Under the pieces are notes generated by a model. It made no database searches, was not told the origin of the DNA, and saw only the letters and a list, made by a program, of their open reading frames with translations. From contig OY754987.1 in the NCBI GenBank assembly GCA_963576475.1, forward strand, positions 8,414,536-8,478,535: DNA of 64,000 nucleotides, written 5' to 3'. This document shows positions 1 through 10,906 of this stretch, one piece after another. Origin of the DNA: Molanna angustata. Taxonomy: Eukaryota; Arthropoda; Insecta; Trichoptera; Molannidae. The position numbers and the translations under genes were made by a program. Position 1 is the stretch's first letter. The number at the start of each line of letters is the position of its first letter.

Positions 1-347
1 AGGGATCTCATTAAAAAAGCATAATTGGTGAACGTTGCGCAAGCGCATAAAGTGATCACGTAAACCAGCCGATGACAGGTCGTAAGCCATGTACGTGCCG
101 CCTTGATTTCCCGGTTCTCCTACAGTAAATATTCCAACTTCGTCTCTATTGAGCATCGTATCTACATACGGTTCAATTTGTATTCTTGTAGTATATGGTT
201 TTAAAAAATATTACGTGTTTAATTTCTTAACATATGTAATATTCGTAAGCAAGCCAAGATTTTCTGCTTCTATAAGCAATTCCGCTACTGGCTGGTTCAC
301 GTGATCACTTTGCGCAACGTTCACCAATTATGCCTTATTATTGAGTT
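1..347. mobile_element. MITE family M1, near-complete copy
   Basis: The first ~69 bases and bases 285-347 are imperfect inverted repeats. Both contain GCATAATTGGTGAACGTTGC and GTGATCACGT, and end in AACCAGCC when read inward. No coding capacity lies between the arms. Parts of the same element recur at 10575-10766, 19672-19823 and 19917-20085. The window edge cuts the left flank, so the target duplication cannot be read. Superfamily unknown. Confidence 0.75.
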
Positions 348-791
348 CCTTTATGACTGCGAATTTCGAAAGTTCCATATATGTAATGTTTGAATAATGA
401 GTAACTAATCACCTGAAAATAGGACATTATTACTATTGCCATCTACGAAGTAACGAAAAAATCTTTATCCAACGCCATCTATTGAGACATTGGTTTATTT
501 GTAAAAAATGAAAGCAACAGTCCTTATAAATGAGGTGACAGTGTTCTCGCACAGGTGTCACTCCTGAACTGCGGCAGAAATGTTATTTCTTTTTTGGTTT
601 GTTTACTTACTTGTGCCAATACATAAATAAATAACGAACACTTCCTTGCACCCTGCGCAAGTGGCGAGTTTATTGCCGTATGGCAATTTCTTTCAACTAA
701 CCAGTGTATGTAAATCGAATATTATTTAGTCGATATTCTTTTATTGTTGGGTATTTCAGTCAATAATTCTGACAATTGTACCTATTGATTT
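348..791. other. Spacer with a short dispersed repeat
   Basis: No gene seen. Bases ~625-701 (ACTTCCTTGCACCCTGCGCA followed by a GGC..TTTATTGCC segment) recur at 33461-33525, in the second copy of the duplicated unit, and reversed at 26750-26816. This is probably part of an unrecognised dispersed element, perhaps a LINE 3' region because AAATAAATAA lies beside it. Confidence 0.5.
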
Positions 792-1850
792 ATCCAACTG
801 TCGATTTGTTCAGGAGAACTTTGTTCTCTTAACATATCGACAATGTATCAAGCCAGAATACGCGAGAATTGTATGGAGAGGTCTACTTTTTTCATGGATT
901 TTCCAACTTTGAAGTCAAAAAACACCAACTTAGAGGCTTCGCAGCATATATGTTCCATACACGGATTTACTCAGAATTCGGAGTAGAACATTTCGTGTGT
1001 CTGTGTGTGTGTGTCTGTGTGTGTGTCTGTGTGTGTGTGTCTGTGTGTGTGTGTCTGTGTGTGTGTCTGTGTGTCCGTCCCCCCCCTTATAACTTTTGAT
1101 CCGCTCAATTTACAGAGCCTAAAATTTCAGAATATATAAACAGTTACAGGCCTACAAAACTTTTATACTCGGAATTTTAAATTTTTGTTTCAGTCAGGGG
1201 TTATCAACTTTTGAATTTTTATTTTATTTTTCCATATATCTCAGAAACCATAAACGGTAGAACGCTGAAAATTGGTACAAACATAGACAAATACAAAATC
1301 TCAAATTAGTTTTTTCAAAAAAATTCCAGGGTTTCTCAAACATTTTTTATAAAGAAAAATATTTTTTTTATGATAAATTTATGAGTTTAACTGCCTATAT
1401 TTCCAAAACTTTTACAATTATCGAAAAAAGCCGAAACACCCAAACTAGATAATTTAATTTTCTATAAAAAATATTAACATTGTAGTAGAAGATCTCAATT
1501 TTTTTTTAACAATTTTTTTAAAAATTGAATTTAGTGACGACATCGCTTCATACATTTTGTATGGTAGTCACCTATACACAATATCAAAGAAGACTTAATA
1601 GTTTGATACTTCATCTCTAAACATACAACATACATATACCATCATGCTGTTTTCATATTCCGGGTAGGAAAAAAAGACTGACCTCCATACTATCCTATCT
1701 TGACTACCTAGGTACATGTGTTGTATAGAAAACTAAATATCATAAAATAATAAATAATTTGTATTTATGGGTTTATAGTTTGGTACATATTCTTCAACTA
1801 TACATACTATCGCTATCGACAGTTGGATCTCATGTGTTACATGCAACTAG
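792..1850 (+). mobile_element. HINE copy A: non-autonomous Helitron/Helentron-like element
   Basis: The element begins A^TCCAACTGTCGAT and ends CATGTGTTACATGCAACTAG^T. It starts with TC, ends with CTAG after a CATGT/ACATG hairpin, and sits between A and T, as in Helitrons. The 5' 13-mer reappears inverted about 35 bases before the 3' end (ATCGACAGTTGGA), the asymmetric inverted-repeat layout known from Helentron-derived DINE/HINE elements. A (GT)n-type microsatellite lies at ~993-1075. Bases 799-842 form a 5' hairpin. The open frames here are microsatellite artefacts, not genes. Confidence 0.8.
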
Positions 1851-2221
1851 TCTATAAAAAATATTAGCATGGTATTAGCACATCTCAAACTTTTTTTAAC
1901 ATTTTTTTATAAAAATTGAATGTAGTGACGACATTGCTTCATACAATTTGTAGGGCAGTCGCCTATACACAATATGTAAGAAGACTTAATAGTTTGATCG
2001 GTACTTAATCTCCAAACATACATACAGAACCATCATGCTGTTTTCATATTCCGGGTAGGAAAACAGGACTGACCTCCATACTGTCCTATCTTGACATACA
2101 TACCAACATGTGTTAAAATTTTCAATAATTTGGATATATGGGTTTATAGTTTGATTCTTATTCTTCAACTATACATACTATCGCTATCGACAGTTGGATC
2201 TCATGTGTTACATGCAACTAG
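1851..2221 (+). mobile_element. HINE copy B, 5'-truncated, fused to the 3' end of copy A
   Basis: It starts with the internal CTATAAAAAATATTAGCAT segment directly after the CTAGT of copy A, and runs to its own CATGTGTTACATGCAACTAG terminus. Only the last ~370 bp of the family is present, with no microsatellite and no 5' hairpin. Head-to-tail joining at an exact 3' terminus fits rolling-circle read-through or insertion at the previous terminus. Confidence 0.75.
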
Positions 2222-2228
2222 TGTATTA

Positions 2229-2441
2229 ATCCAACTGTCGATTTGTTCAGGAGAACTTTGTTCTCTTAACATATCGACAATGTTTCAAGCCAGGATACGC
2301 GAGAATTTTATGCAGAGGTCTACTTTTTTCACGGCTTTTCCAACTTTGAAGTCAAAAAACACCAACTTAGAGGCTTCGCAGCATATATGTTCCATACACG
2401 GATTTACTCAGAATTCGGAGTAGAACATTTCGTGTGTCTGT

Positions 2442-2514
<73 letters not shown>

Positions 2515-3120
2515 TGTGTGTGTGTCTGTGTGTGTGTCTGTGTGTGTGTGTGTGTCCGTCCCCCCCTTATAACTTTTGATCCGCTCAATTAACAGAGCCC
2601 AAAATTTAAGAATATATAAAAAGTTATAGGCTTACAAAACTTTTACACTCAGAATTGTGAATTTTTGTTTCAGTCAGGGGTTATCAACTTTTGAAATTTT
2701 GATTTACTTTTCCATATATCTCAGAAACCGTACAAGCTAGAACGCTGAAAATTGGTATAAACATAGACAAATACAAAATCTCAAATTAGTTTTTTTTATA
2801 AAAATTCCAGGGTTTCTCAAACATTGTTTATTAAGAAAAATATTTTTTTTATGATAAATTTATGAGTTTAACTGCCTACATTTCCATTTTTTTTAAATAT
2901 CGAAAAAAGCCGAAACATCCCAACTAGAAAATTTAATTTTCTATAAAAAATATTAAAATTGTATTAGCACATTGCAATTTTTTTTAACAATTTTTCAGAA
3001 AACTAAATATCTTAAAATATTAAATAATTTGTATTTATGGGTTTATAGTTTGGTAATTATTCTTCAACTATACATACTATCGCTATCGACAGTTGGATCT
3101 CATGTGTTACATGCAACTAG
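2229..3120 (+). mobile_element. HINE copy C, full length
   Basis: It runs from TCCAACTGTCGAT to CAACTAG with the 5' hairpin, a long GT/GTCT microsatellite at ~2431-2556, and the subterminal ATCGACAGTTGGAT. It starts only eight bases after the end of copy B, so A, B and C form a three-unit direct array. Compared with copy A, part of the region before the 3' terminus is missing. Confidence 0.8.
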
Positions 3121-4228
3121 TAAATAATATGAACAATGTAATATATTGTTTAGTTTATTTTATTTGTTCCTAATACTTTTTGTAACAAGAATTTAAATAA
3201 ATTAAATTCTTGTAATATACATATATACAAATTTTGTAATATATATCACGTATAAATTCGTAATTGAAATACATTTATATTTTAAAGATTGTGAATAATG
3301 TTATGTAATATATTCTATGAATTTACCAACAAATAAAAATAAATAAACAAAATGATCTCGCTGAACTCTAAACATGGGTGAAAAATATCTGTAATTAGTG
3401 TGGTATACTAGTATGTTGAATAAATCTTATTTATATTCACTTTTTATAAGTATTCAAAAATGAATACCTATATTATGAATACGAAATTTTACCAGGCGAT
3501 TCACTGTATTCAAAACGTTTTGATTTAAATATAAATAACAGAATTTATATCGAGGGTGAATTTTGTTAAATTTAAATAAAGGTTAAGGTGGGTTTATTTC
3601 TCAATCTGTCTGTGGAATAATAATGAGGTATTCTGTTACCAATTTGCGAAGAAATATTGATTCAATATAATTGCCAATGTTATTCCATGAACAACATTTA
3701 CTAATAACCAGAATAATTGTCTTATTCTGGATTTAACCAGCACAATAATGGAGACTGAATAAGTGAACGATTTTAAAGAGATATATTTTGATCATTACAA
3801 ACTGCTCTTCATTGAATTAATTAGCGTAGATTTGTTTAATACATGATTTTTTTTTAATATACATAGGAACATATAGACTGATTTACATACAATATTACTT
3901 GTTATCTAAAAATATTCATGTTTCCTTAGCTAATTTAAGCAAGATGTTTGTGTTTAGGAATGCAGCAGTTCTTTGCTTACACAACAAAAATACTTGAAGC
4001 CGGTGCCAGCTGCAAGCGTCAAATTCTTTACTTGGACAACAAGTTGTCTCTTGATTTTCAAATTTCTGAAATGATCAGATCATGTTTTTTTTTCAACTAA
4101 GACAACTGAAAAGCAGTCGTCGAAGCTTACAAAAGAATGAGACAAAAACACTCGGCTTGAATACTACAACGGTAGGTATACTTACATATTATGCTGGGTT
4201 TCCCAAGTATCATCTCGATTGATTACAT
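3121..4228. other. AT-rich spacer
   Basis: No gene, RNA or classified repeat was recognised. The stretch is very AT-rich, with many stops in all frames. Confidence 0.5.
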
Positions 4229-4468
4229 ATGGTGTTTTATGCAGCGGCTAGGCTAATTTACAACGAAAATAAACAATGTCGTATAACACCTCTTCTTAAC
4301 AAACTGCATTGGTTCAAGTATCCAGAACGAATTGACTACAAAATCTGTCTGATGGTGTTAAATGTTTTGAATGATCTAGCACCGAATTACATACATACAT
4401 ATAAGAACTATGTCAAAGAATATAACTATGTAATATCTGGGAGGCACCTCACACTCGTACATAAATAA
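4229..4468 (+). pseudogene. LINE ORF2 C-terminal fragment (CR1/Rex/L2-like)
   Basis: The open frame holds AARLIYNENKQCRITPLLNK, then LHWFKYPERIDYKICLMV and LNDLAPNYI. This matches the region after the RT domain in many CR1/Rex/L2/Jockey-type LINEs, usually ITPxLxxLHWLPVxxRIDYK..LNGLAPxYI. No RT motif lies upstream and the frame ends soon after, so this is a 5'-truncated, decayed insertion. The family was recognised by motif only and the clade is uncertain. Confidence 0.65.
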
Positions 4469-4664
4469 TTACACTTAGTTTGTATGAAGTATAAAATTGT
4501 TCAACTTTATCATAATATCAGATGAATCGAGCTGAAAATTGTTTCAACATGCAATGCGGTAAAACACAAATTCTGAAGGTTCAGAGCTCTAACAGGTCGG
4601 GGAGTTAGAGAAATATAAGAAAGATAAAAGTGTGTAAATATACTTTTATTTAAATGCCTAAATT

Positions 4665-5463
4665 ATCCAACTGTCGATTTGTTCAAGAGAACTTTGTTCT
4701 CTTAAAAGATCGACAAAGTTTCAAGCCAGAATACGCGAGATTGTATGTAGGGTCTATATATTTTTCATGGTTTTTCCAACTTTGAAGTTAAAAAAACACA
4801 GATTTCGGGTTAGAATATTTAGTGTGTCTGTGTGACTGTCTGTGTGTCCATTTATTTCAAAACCATAAAAGCTAGAACACTGAAAATTCGTATAAATATA
4901 GACAAATATAAAAACTCAAATTAATTTTTTTTAAAAAATTCCAGAGTTTCTCAAACATTTTTTATTTAGAAAAACATTTTTTTTCTGATAATTTTTTGTG
5001 TTTAACTGCCTATATTTCTAAAGTTCTTAAAAACATCGTAAAAAAGCCGAAACACCCAAACTACATGATTTTATTTTCTATAAAAAAATATTAGCATTGT
5101 GGTAGTAAAATTTTTTTTTATCAATTTTTATAAAAAAATGAATTTAGTGACGACATCGCTTTGTACAATTTGTATGGCAGTCGCCTATACACAATATCTA
5201 AGGAGACTCAATAATTTGATACTAAATCTCCAAACATACATACATACCATCATGCTGTTTTCATATTCTGGGTAGGAAAAACAGACTGACCTACATACTG
5301 TCCTATCTTGACATAGGTACATACTTACATCTGTTGTATAGAAAATAAAATGTCTTAAATAATTCAATAATTTGGATTTATGGGTTAATAGTTTGGTACG
5401 TATTCTTCAATTATGTGTAATATCACCATCGACTGTTGGATCTCATGTGTTACATGCAACTAG
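4665..5463 (+). mobile_element. HINE copy D, with a short microsatellite
   Basis: It runs from ATCCAACTGTCGAT through the GAGAACTTTGTTCTC hairpin to CATGTGTTACATGCAACTAG. The (GT)n core is reduced to a few repeats near 4820, and the block before it is shortened. The subterminal repeat has diverged (ATCGACTGTTGGAT). It probably represents an older or contracted copy. Confidence 0.75.
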
Positions 5464-6746
5464 TTAAATCCAAAATATAGCGTAGAGTTAAGATAAAAAT
5501 ATTACTCATTCTGATAACAGCTTAAAATGTGAGGCACCCAAATGTTATTTTTTAGTCCTTTGATGACATTTTAAATTACTGCAGACATCCACAACAATTT
5601 TAAATATATAATCTGGTTTAGATAACTCGTTGTTATATATGTATGTATGTTTGTTTGCTATAATGGTATTGTGTGGTGACAGCCGACGTAACGTAACAAA
5701 AGATAACACGAAGCTTTAACATACATAATACAAACATAAATACATTGATACAAAAATGTATTTAACGTTATCTGTATAAACAAAAATACCCGGCTTTAAT
5801 TTACATTTTTTAATTTTTGAAAAGAGTGAATAAGTCCTTGTAAAAACAACATTATATATTTAACTACAATTATGATTAAAAAATTATGTTCTATTTATAT
5901 TTAATGTATTTATTTAATTTATTTTATTTTATCTTTTATCACACCATATTTATAATGACAACAATAAGTAGATTACTGCTGCCCAACTAAAAAAACCTGT
6001 TCTAGGGCTAGCAGTTTACAATTTGTATTGACAATCATATGCAATTATGAACCAGGTGATTGTTCCCGTTCCACACTAAATATGTAGGTACACAATCTCA
6101 ACTTTCTGCAATCACAATCATTACCTCAACAAACATATAGGCTCACACAAAACAGATCAACCAGATCCCAATGTCCGCCATAATACCTGTCATTAATCCA
6201 ATCTCTGACGCGATTTTTATTTCAGAGCCATAGAAAGAGACTAGTTAACTATGTTGGTGTAATTAATATGAATCACATGGTTCCCAAATCAAATAAAATA
6301 TTTTTATGTGTTACTCAAAAAGCATCGCAAACACAATACGGCATAGTTAAAAATATTTATATTTAATTTTATATCTATAATTTAATTTTATATCTATTAA
6401 AAAAAGGAAAAAAACAACATATACCTATTTATTTATTTTATTTGTTTGTAAAAATACAAAAATACATAAAGCAAATTTCAAAACATACGTAATACAACAA
6501 TTCGATAAATATTACCTACAGACAAATAATGTAATAAACAAATATTTTATTTGTATTTACCAGCAATAATGGACGAATTTTGGTAATCGATAAAGCCACA
6601 CACATACACCCTTACACACACATACACTTTAACACACCACACACACAAACACAAACACACACACGCACGCACTGAGACAGTAGGTATAGGTGAAGTGAAT
6701 ACACATTTTTATTAATACAAGATATTTATTCCATCATTTCCATCTT
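5464..6746. other. AT-rich spacer containing a dispersed repeat and a CA-rich patch
   Basis: No gene seen. Bases ~6223-6345 (TTCAGAGCCATAGAAAGAGA ... GCATAGTTAA) recur reversed at ~41258-41391, so they belong to an unclassified repeat family. Bases ~6598-6668 are a degenerate (CA)n/(CACG) stretch. Confidence 0.55.
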
Positions 6747-7157
6747 TACAGTGGGGGCTCAAAAAATTAGAGCCACCCAACATTTTTACTATTTTTAGAC
6801 TTTTTAGGTATAATTCTCTAATTTCATTTTTACGGACCATTATAGATCAATTGTATTTTAATAATATGAGTATATAGAATTGAAAAATATGTATAAAAAT
6901 GGAATTTATTTATTAGAATAAAAAAAACATATTACAACCACATGCGTGTCAATATTTTGTATGTCCACCTTTTGCAACAATAGCAATTTATTCTGAAGTT
7001 TTACGGTTTATAATTTTTATTTTACAAGAATATTCGTACTTCTTTCTTTTTTTATATACAAGTAAGTTATTTATATCATATTCCATTATTTATTTCATTT
7101 TATCAAGGCTTTTTTTTACACTTTTTGCTAACCTCATTTTTTTAAAGTTTTTCAAAA

Positions 7158-8305
7158 ATGGGCAGACAGCGGGACATCTCTTAGTCTAAACTTGGTCAGA
7201 TTCAAGGCTTTATATTGAGTGGAAACCATTCAAATAGACAGATTGCCAAGTCTATTAAGGTTACCAGAGCAACTGTTGATAGCATTAAGAGAAAAATGGA
7301 CAATAATGAGCCCATACAATCAGTTAAGAGGAAAAAAATGTGGGCGAAAGCGTATTAGAACACCACGCACTGAAAGAAAAATAAGGAATTTTGTTGTTGA
7401 AAATAGAAGAAAGTCAAGAAAAATGCTTAAAGAAATAATAAATGAAGAAAGAATTGTAATATCTCTTGGTACGCTTCGCAGAGGACTGGCAGAACAGGGA
7501 TTCAAAGCTTGAAGACCAGCAAGAAAACCGAGGCTTACGCAAGCAATGGGAGAAAAACGTCTCCAATGGGCCAAAGATCATCGCCATTTTACTATTGAGG
7601 ATTGGAAAAATGTAAGTTGATGATGCAGTCATGATATCATTACAATTTAAGTGGATAAAGGCTCATTTTTCAGTAAATTAGAATGTTTTACCAACTCTAA
7701 GTGAATATTTTCTCTATTACTAGGTTTGTTTCTCCGATGAGTCCTGTATTAAAATTTTGATGGATAAATCAAATTTTGTACGACTAAGTGAGGGTGAAAA
7801 ATTTAAGGAAAAATGTTTCGTGCAAAGGGTAAAGCATCCATTAAAAATTATGGTCTGGTCGGTCATCAGTGGTCAGGGTACTAGAAGACTATACATTGTT
7901 AAAAATACAATGCGTCAGGACCAATACATTGATGTCCTTAAAGATAAACTGATCCCTCAGGAAATGGAATTGTTTCCAAATGGAACATTTATATCCCAAC
8001 ATGACTCTGCACCATGCCACAAGGCAAAAAGAATCACAATTTTTTTACAGGCACAAAAAATAGATGTGCTACCCTGGCCAGGAAACTCTCCAGACTTTAA
8101 TTCCATTGAAAATTTATGGAGAAACTACTGAAACGAGGGATTTCGCCCATATTGGTCACAAATAAAAGGGATTTGATTGAGAGATTAATAAATATTTGGC
8201 ATCATAATGATAATATAAAAAAAACAGTGTGAAAATTAAATAAACAGCATGCCTATGAGGGTTGAAGCAGTGATTGCTGCAAAAGGTGGACATACAAAAT
8301 ATTGA
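7158..8305 (+). pseudogene. Tc1-type transposase (DD34E), degenerate, with an intron-like gap
   Basis: The likely start is the ATG at 7158 (MGRQRDIS). A helix-turn-helix region (SGNHSNRQIAKSIKVTRATV) and a basic GRKR motif follow. The catalytic part has FSDES after the intron-like gap, QHDSAPCH, and PGNSPDFNSIENLW. Exactly 34 residues separate the second D from the E, the Tc1 DD34E spacing, so all three acidic residues survive. Damage: TAG at 7182-7184, a frameshift near 7335, TGA at 7510-7512, and a frameshift just after ENLW near 8115-8130 with later stops. The C-terminal end (VEAVIAAKGGHTKY, stop 8303-8305) overlaps the right TIR. Assignment to Tc1/IS630 is by motif. The gene cannot be expressed intact. 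Confidence 0.88.
7612..7723 (+). other. Probable intron inside the Tc1-type transposase
   Basis: Exon 1 ends GAT TGG AAA AAT and is followed by GTAAGT. The next coding block starts GTT TGT TTC TCC GAT after ATTACTAG. Removing 112 bases joins WKN to VCFSDES, where related transposases usually read WKNVxFSDES, in phase 0. The interval has in-frame stops and no protein similarity that I recognise. Confidence 0.75.
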
Positions 8306-8509
8306 CACGCATTTGGTTGTAATATGTTTTTTTTTTATTCTAATAAATAAATTCCATTTTTATACATATTTTTCAATTCTATATACTCATATTATTAAAA
8401 TACAATTGATCTATAATGGTCCGTAAAAATGAAATTAGAGAATTATACCTATAAAGTCTAAAAATAGTAAAAATGTTGGGTGGCTCTAATTTTTTGAGCC
8501 CCCACTGTA

Positions 8510-9573
8510 AGATGTTCTGAAATTTGAATTTAAACAACTGCGCCGTAAGTACCACAATGACATTTTAAATGGAACATAGATCATGAAATAAAAAAAATGA
8601 ATACTGCAGTGTGTCCTACCTCGGTTATTTGAATATTTTGGACACAATTTTCATACTACGCGGGTACATTAAAAATACGTTTCCCCTCTCTTTACAGATC
8701 TATGGAACACAATCATTAGCTTGATGTGAAATATTATTTAATTTAATTTATTTACAACGCATATTATGCATACATATTGTTTTTCTGCAGTCCTCCTCCA
8801 TATACACTTTAAGTATGCCAAATCTCAAACTCCTCCGTGCGCCCAGTTAGCCGAAAATTGTATTTAACGTTTTCGCTTCACGCATTAATATATAGATTAT
8901 ACATACCATCTCGGCATTTCATCAATTGGACTAGTGTGGACCAGCGACTAGTGTGTGGGTGTGTATTATGTTATAAAAGGAAGCAAGACACATGCGTTTA
9001 TACCCGGACACCAGTCTCTTCTCACCTTAAAAGGCAGCATTCACAATGTGTGCGGTGAACTATGTGAGATGTAACATGGCCTGTTATGTTTCGATTACCC
9101 AGTTTTTACGGGAGAATCGATAGTAAAAAATAGTGGATACACTATTCAAAGCCGGTGCCAATCAGCTATTTTAAATATAAAAATAACAACTATAATTTTC
9201 CTAATACCAAGTGGGCGCGATTAGTGCTCTAGGTTAGTAATGGTACAAGCATTTATTGCTTCGTTGAGTGAATATTTGAGGATGAATTTCTTTTCTGAAT
9301 TTCTAACTTCTTGTTACAACGATATGATAATTTATTTAAAAAGATATAAAAGTTATCGTAAACAATTTTAAAGCTTAGGTACCTACGCTTTTCCGCTGCC
9401 TGTTATTGTATGTGTAGGTACGTGTTTTTGCAAATCTCAACCAGATTTGTTGCGAATATTTTTTGTTCAATTATTCTCTGCCTGAGCGATTACCAGATCT
9501 AGCGGGAAAATCGCATTGTTGGCAACGTTGCAGAAATCCTCCGTATCAAATCCATGATCCTCGATTATGTGAT
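8510..9573. other. Spacer with a repeat shared with 25540-25660
   Basis: No gene recognised. Bases ~8940-9050 (GTGTGTGGGTGTGTATTA, then TATAAAAGGAAGC, then GACACATGCGT) match the reverse strand of ~25540-25660, where the same TATAAAAGGAAGC box appears. They form a dispersed repeat of unknown class. The TATAAAAGG box could be a promoter remnant, but no linked reading frame was found. Confidence 0.5.
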
Positions 9574-10101
9574 CAGTGGCGTAGCAACAAAAAACAAGGG
9601 CCCTAGTGCAAAAGTTATGCAACGGTCTCCTTACATTTTTATATAACGATATGAAATAAACCCGTGCACTCGCTGTAAATTAAGAATTTAAATAAATAAA
9701 TTATTTAACTACATTTTAACAAAAATAATCTTTACAAAAAAATAAATAAAAAATCATATTCATGATTTAAATCGATATTTGCGGACGTTTTAAATACATT
9801 TAAGGCCCTCATTCAAAAATGATGTAAAGTCTGAGCCGACTGAGCCGACATATTCATGATTTATTCGATGATTCATGATAATCATGATTTTAATCGGTAT
9901 TTTCATTGTTTGAGAAATGAAAACTAGGTTTTTTGTGTCTATTTTGATAATCCATTTAATTTTTGGATATTCTGTTTTAATTTCGATATTTTAAAAAAAA
10001 TATATTTATTTTTCGCTCAAGAGTAGAAATATGGGCTCCTTGTGTATTTGGGCCCTCACGCATTGCTTGACCCTGCTTCTACATAAGTTGCTACGCCACT
10101 G
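9574..10101. mobile_element. hAT-like MITE
   Basis: It has a perfect 15-bp terminal inverted repeat, CAGTGGCGTAGCAAC at 9574-9588 and its complement at 10087-10101. The flanking octamers TATGTGAT (9566-9573) and GACGTGAT (10102-10109) agree at six of eight positions, an aged 8-bp target duplication as hAT elements make. The 528-bp interior is non-coding. A related end (CAGTGGCGTAGCTACCC) occurs alone near 22342. Confidence 0.8.
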
Positions 10102-10574
10102 GACGTGATGCGATATTGCAATAAAATTTCATATCAAACCAACATCGTATTGTTCATTAAAACAAACCATGGGTAATTACATTTTCCCTGTTTTGATTTC
10201 CACGAATGATAAAACTATTGATATGAACAGTGAGGAACGTTGAATGATAATATCAACTATAAAGTATAATAACCAATGAAACAGCACTAGTTTTCAAAGC
10301 ATAACCATACATATAAAAAAATATAAAATGAAATATATTTTGAAAATTATAAATCAGGCGAAATCTTTTGATTTTCCTTGTCAGCTAGAGAAAGATCCAA
10401 GAACTCGACAATGCAATCCAGCATGAATAGAAGAATCTTTCAGAGAAACGGTCTTGAGGATAGCTTCACCCAGGACTGAGAGAGATACAGGCTAGAACTC
10501 CATTTGACTCATTCTAAGTTTTTTTTAAATCGAATATTTTTTAAAGTTGCATTTACGCACACATTGATTTTTTT
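10102..10574. other. AT-rich spacer
   Basis: No gene or classified repeat recognised. Confidence 0.45.
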
Positions 10575-10766
10575 CTTCTGTCGGGCGTCAATTATATTTT
10601 ATGAAAGAAAATTTAACATCTCAATAGAAGCGAAGTTGGAATATTATAGAAGGTCCAGGAACTCAGGGCATCTACAGGGCTTAAGGCGTATCATCGGCAG
10701 GTTTACGTGAACACTTTTTGCGCTTGGGCAAAAACGTTCACCGATCATGCCGTCTTATTGAGTTCA
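10575..10766 (-). mobile_element. MITE M1, partial copy
   Basis: It reads as the complement of the M1 terminal part. TGAACTCAATAAGACGGCAT, GGTGAACG and CCTGCCGATGA lead into the block that 19672-20085 share (TCTATAATATTCC, CTATTGAGATGTTAAA). The opposite terminus is missing. Confidence 0.7.
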
Positions 10767-10906
10767 TTTTTTTTTTTTAAATCAAACAAATTGATTTTTA
10801 TTCTGTATAATATACACAATATATAATGCCTATATTAACTGACATCTGTTTTGGCTAACTCGGTCCTAATCAAATGATAAATTTGGTTTTTCCTTCTTTT
10901 TCGTTT

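Larger units (their letters stand above)
6749..8507 (+). mobile_element. Tc1/mariner-superfamily element with 233-235 bp TIRs
   Basis: Near-perfect inverted repeats at 6749-6981 and 8273-8507 begin CAGTGGGGGCTC and are flanked by TA on both sides (6747-6748 and 8508-8509), the target duplication of this superfamily. The element is 1759 bp. The right TIR runs into the end of the transposase reading frame. The TIRs are far better preserved than the coding region, so the copy may have been mobilised in trans or kept by TIR conversion. Confidence 0.92.

Noticed and set aside
869..1099. Recurring frame FQARIRE...TLKSKNTNLEASQHICS in several HINE copies
   Set aside because: The conservation is that of the DNA element. 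Copies carry indels and frame changes, and no start or known domain is present.
2367..2588. Cys-Val or His-Thr repeat proteins in HINE copies
   Set aside because: Translation of the (GT)n core. The frames end within the element and are not conserved between copies.
6598..6668. CA-rich repeats considered as a CRISPR-like array
   Set aside because: Simple-sequence repeat with no spacers, in a eukaryotic genome.
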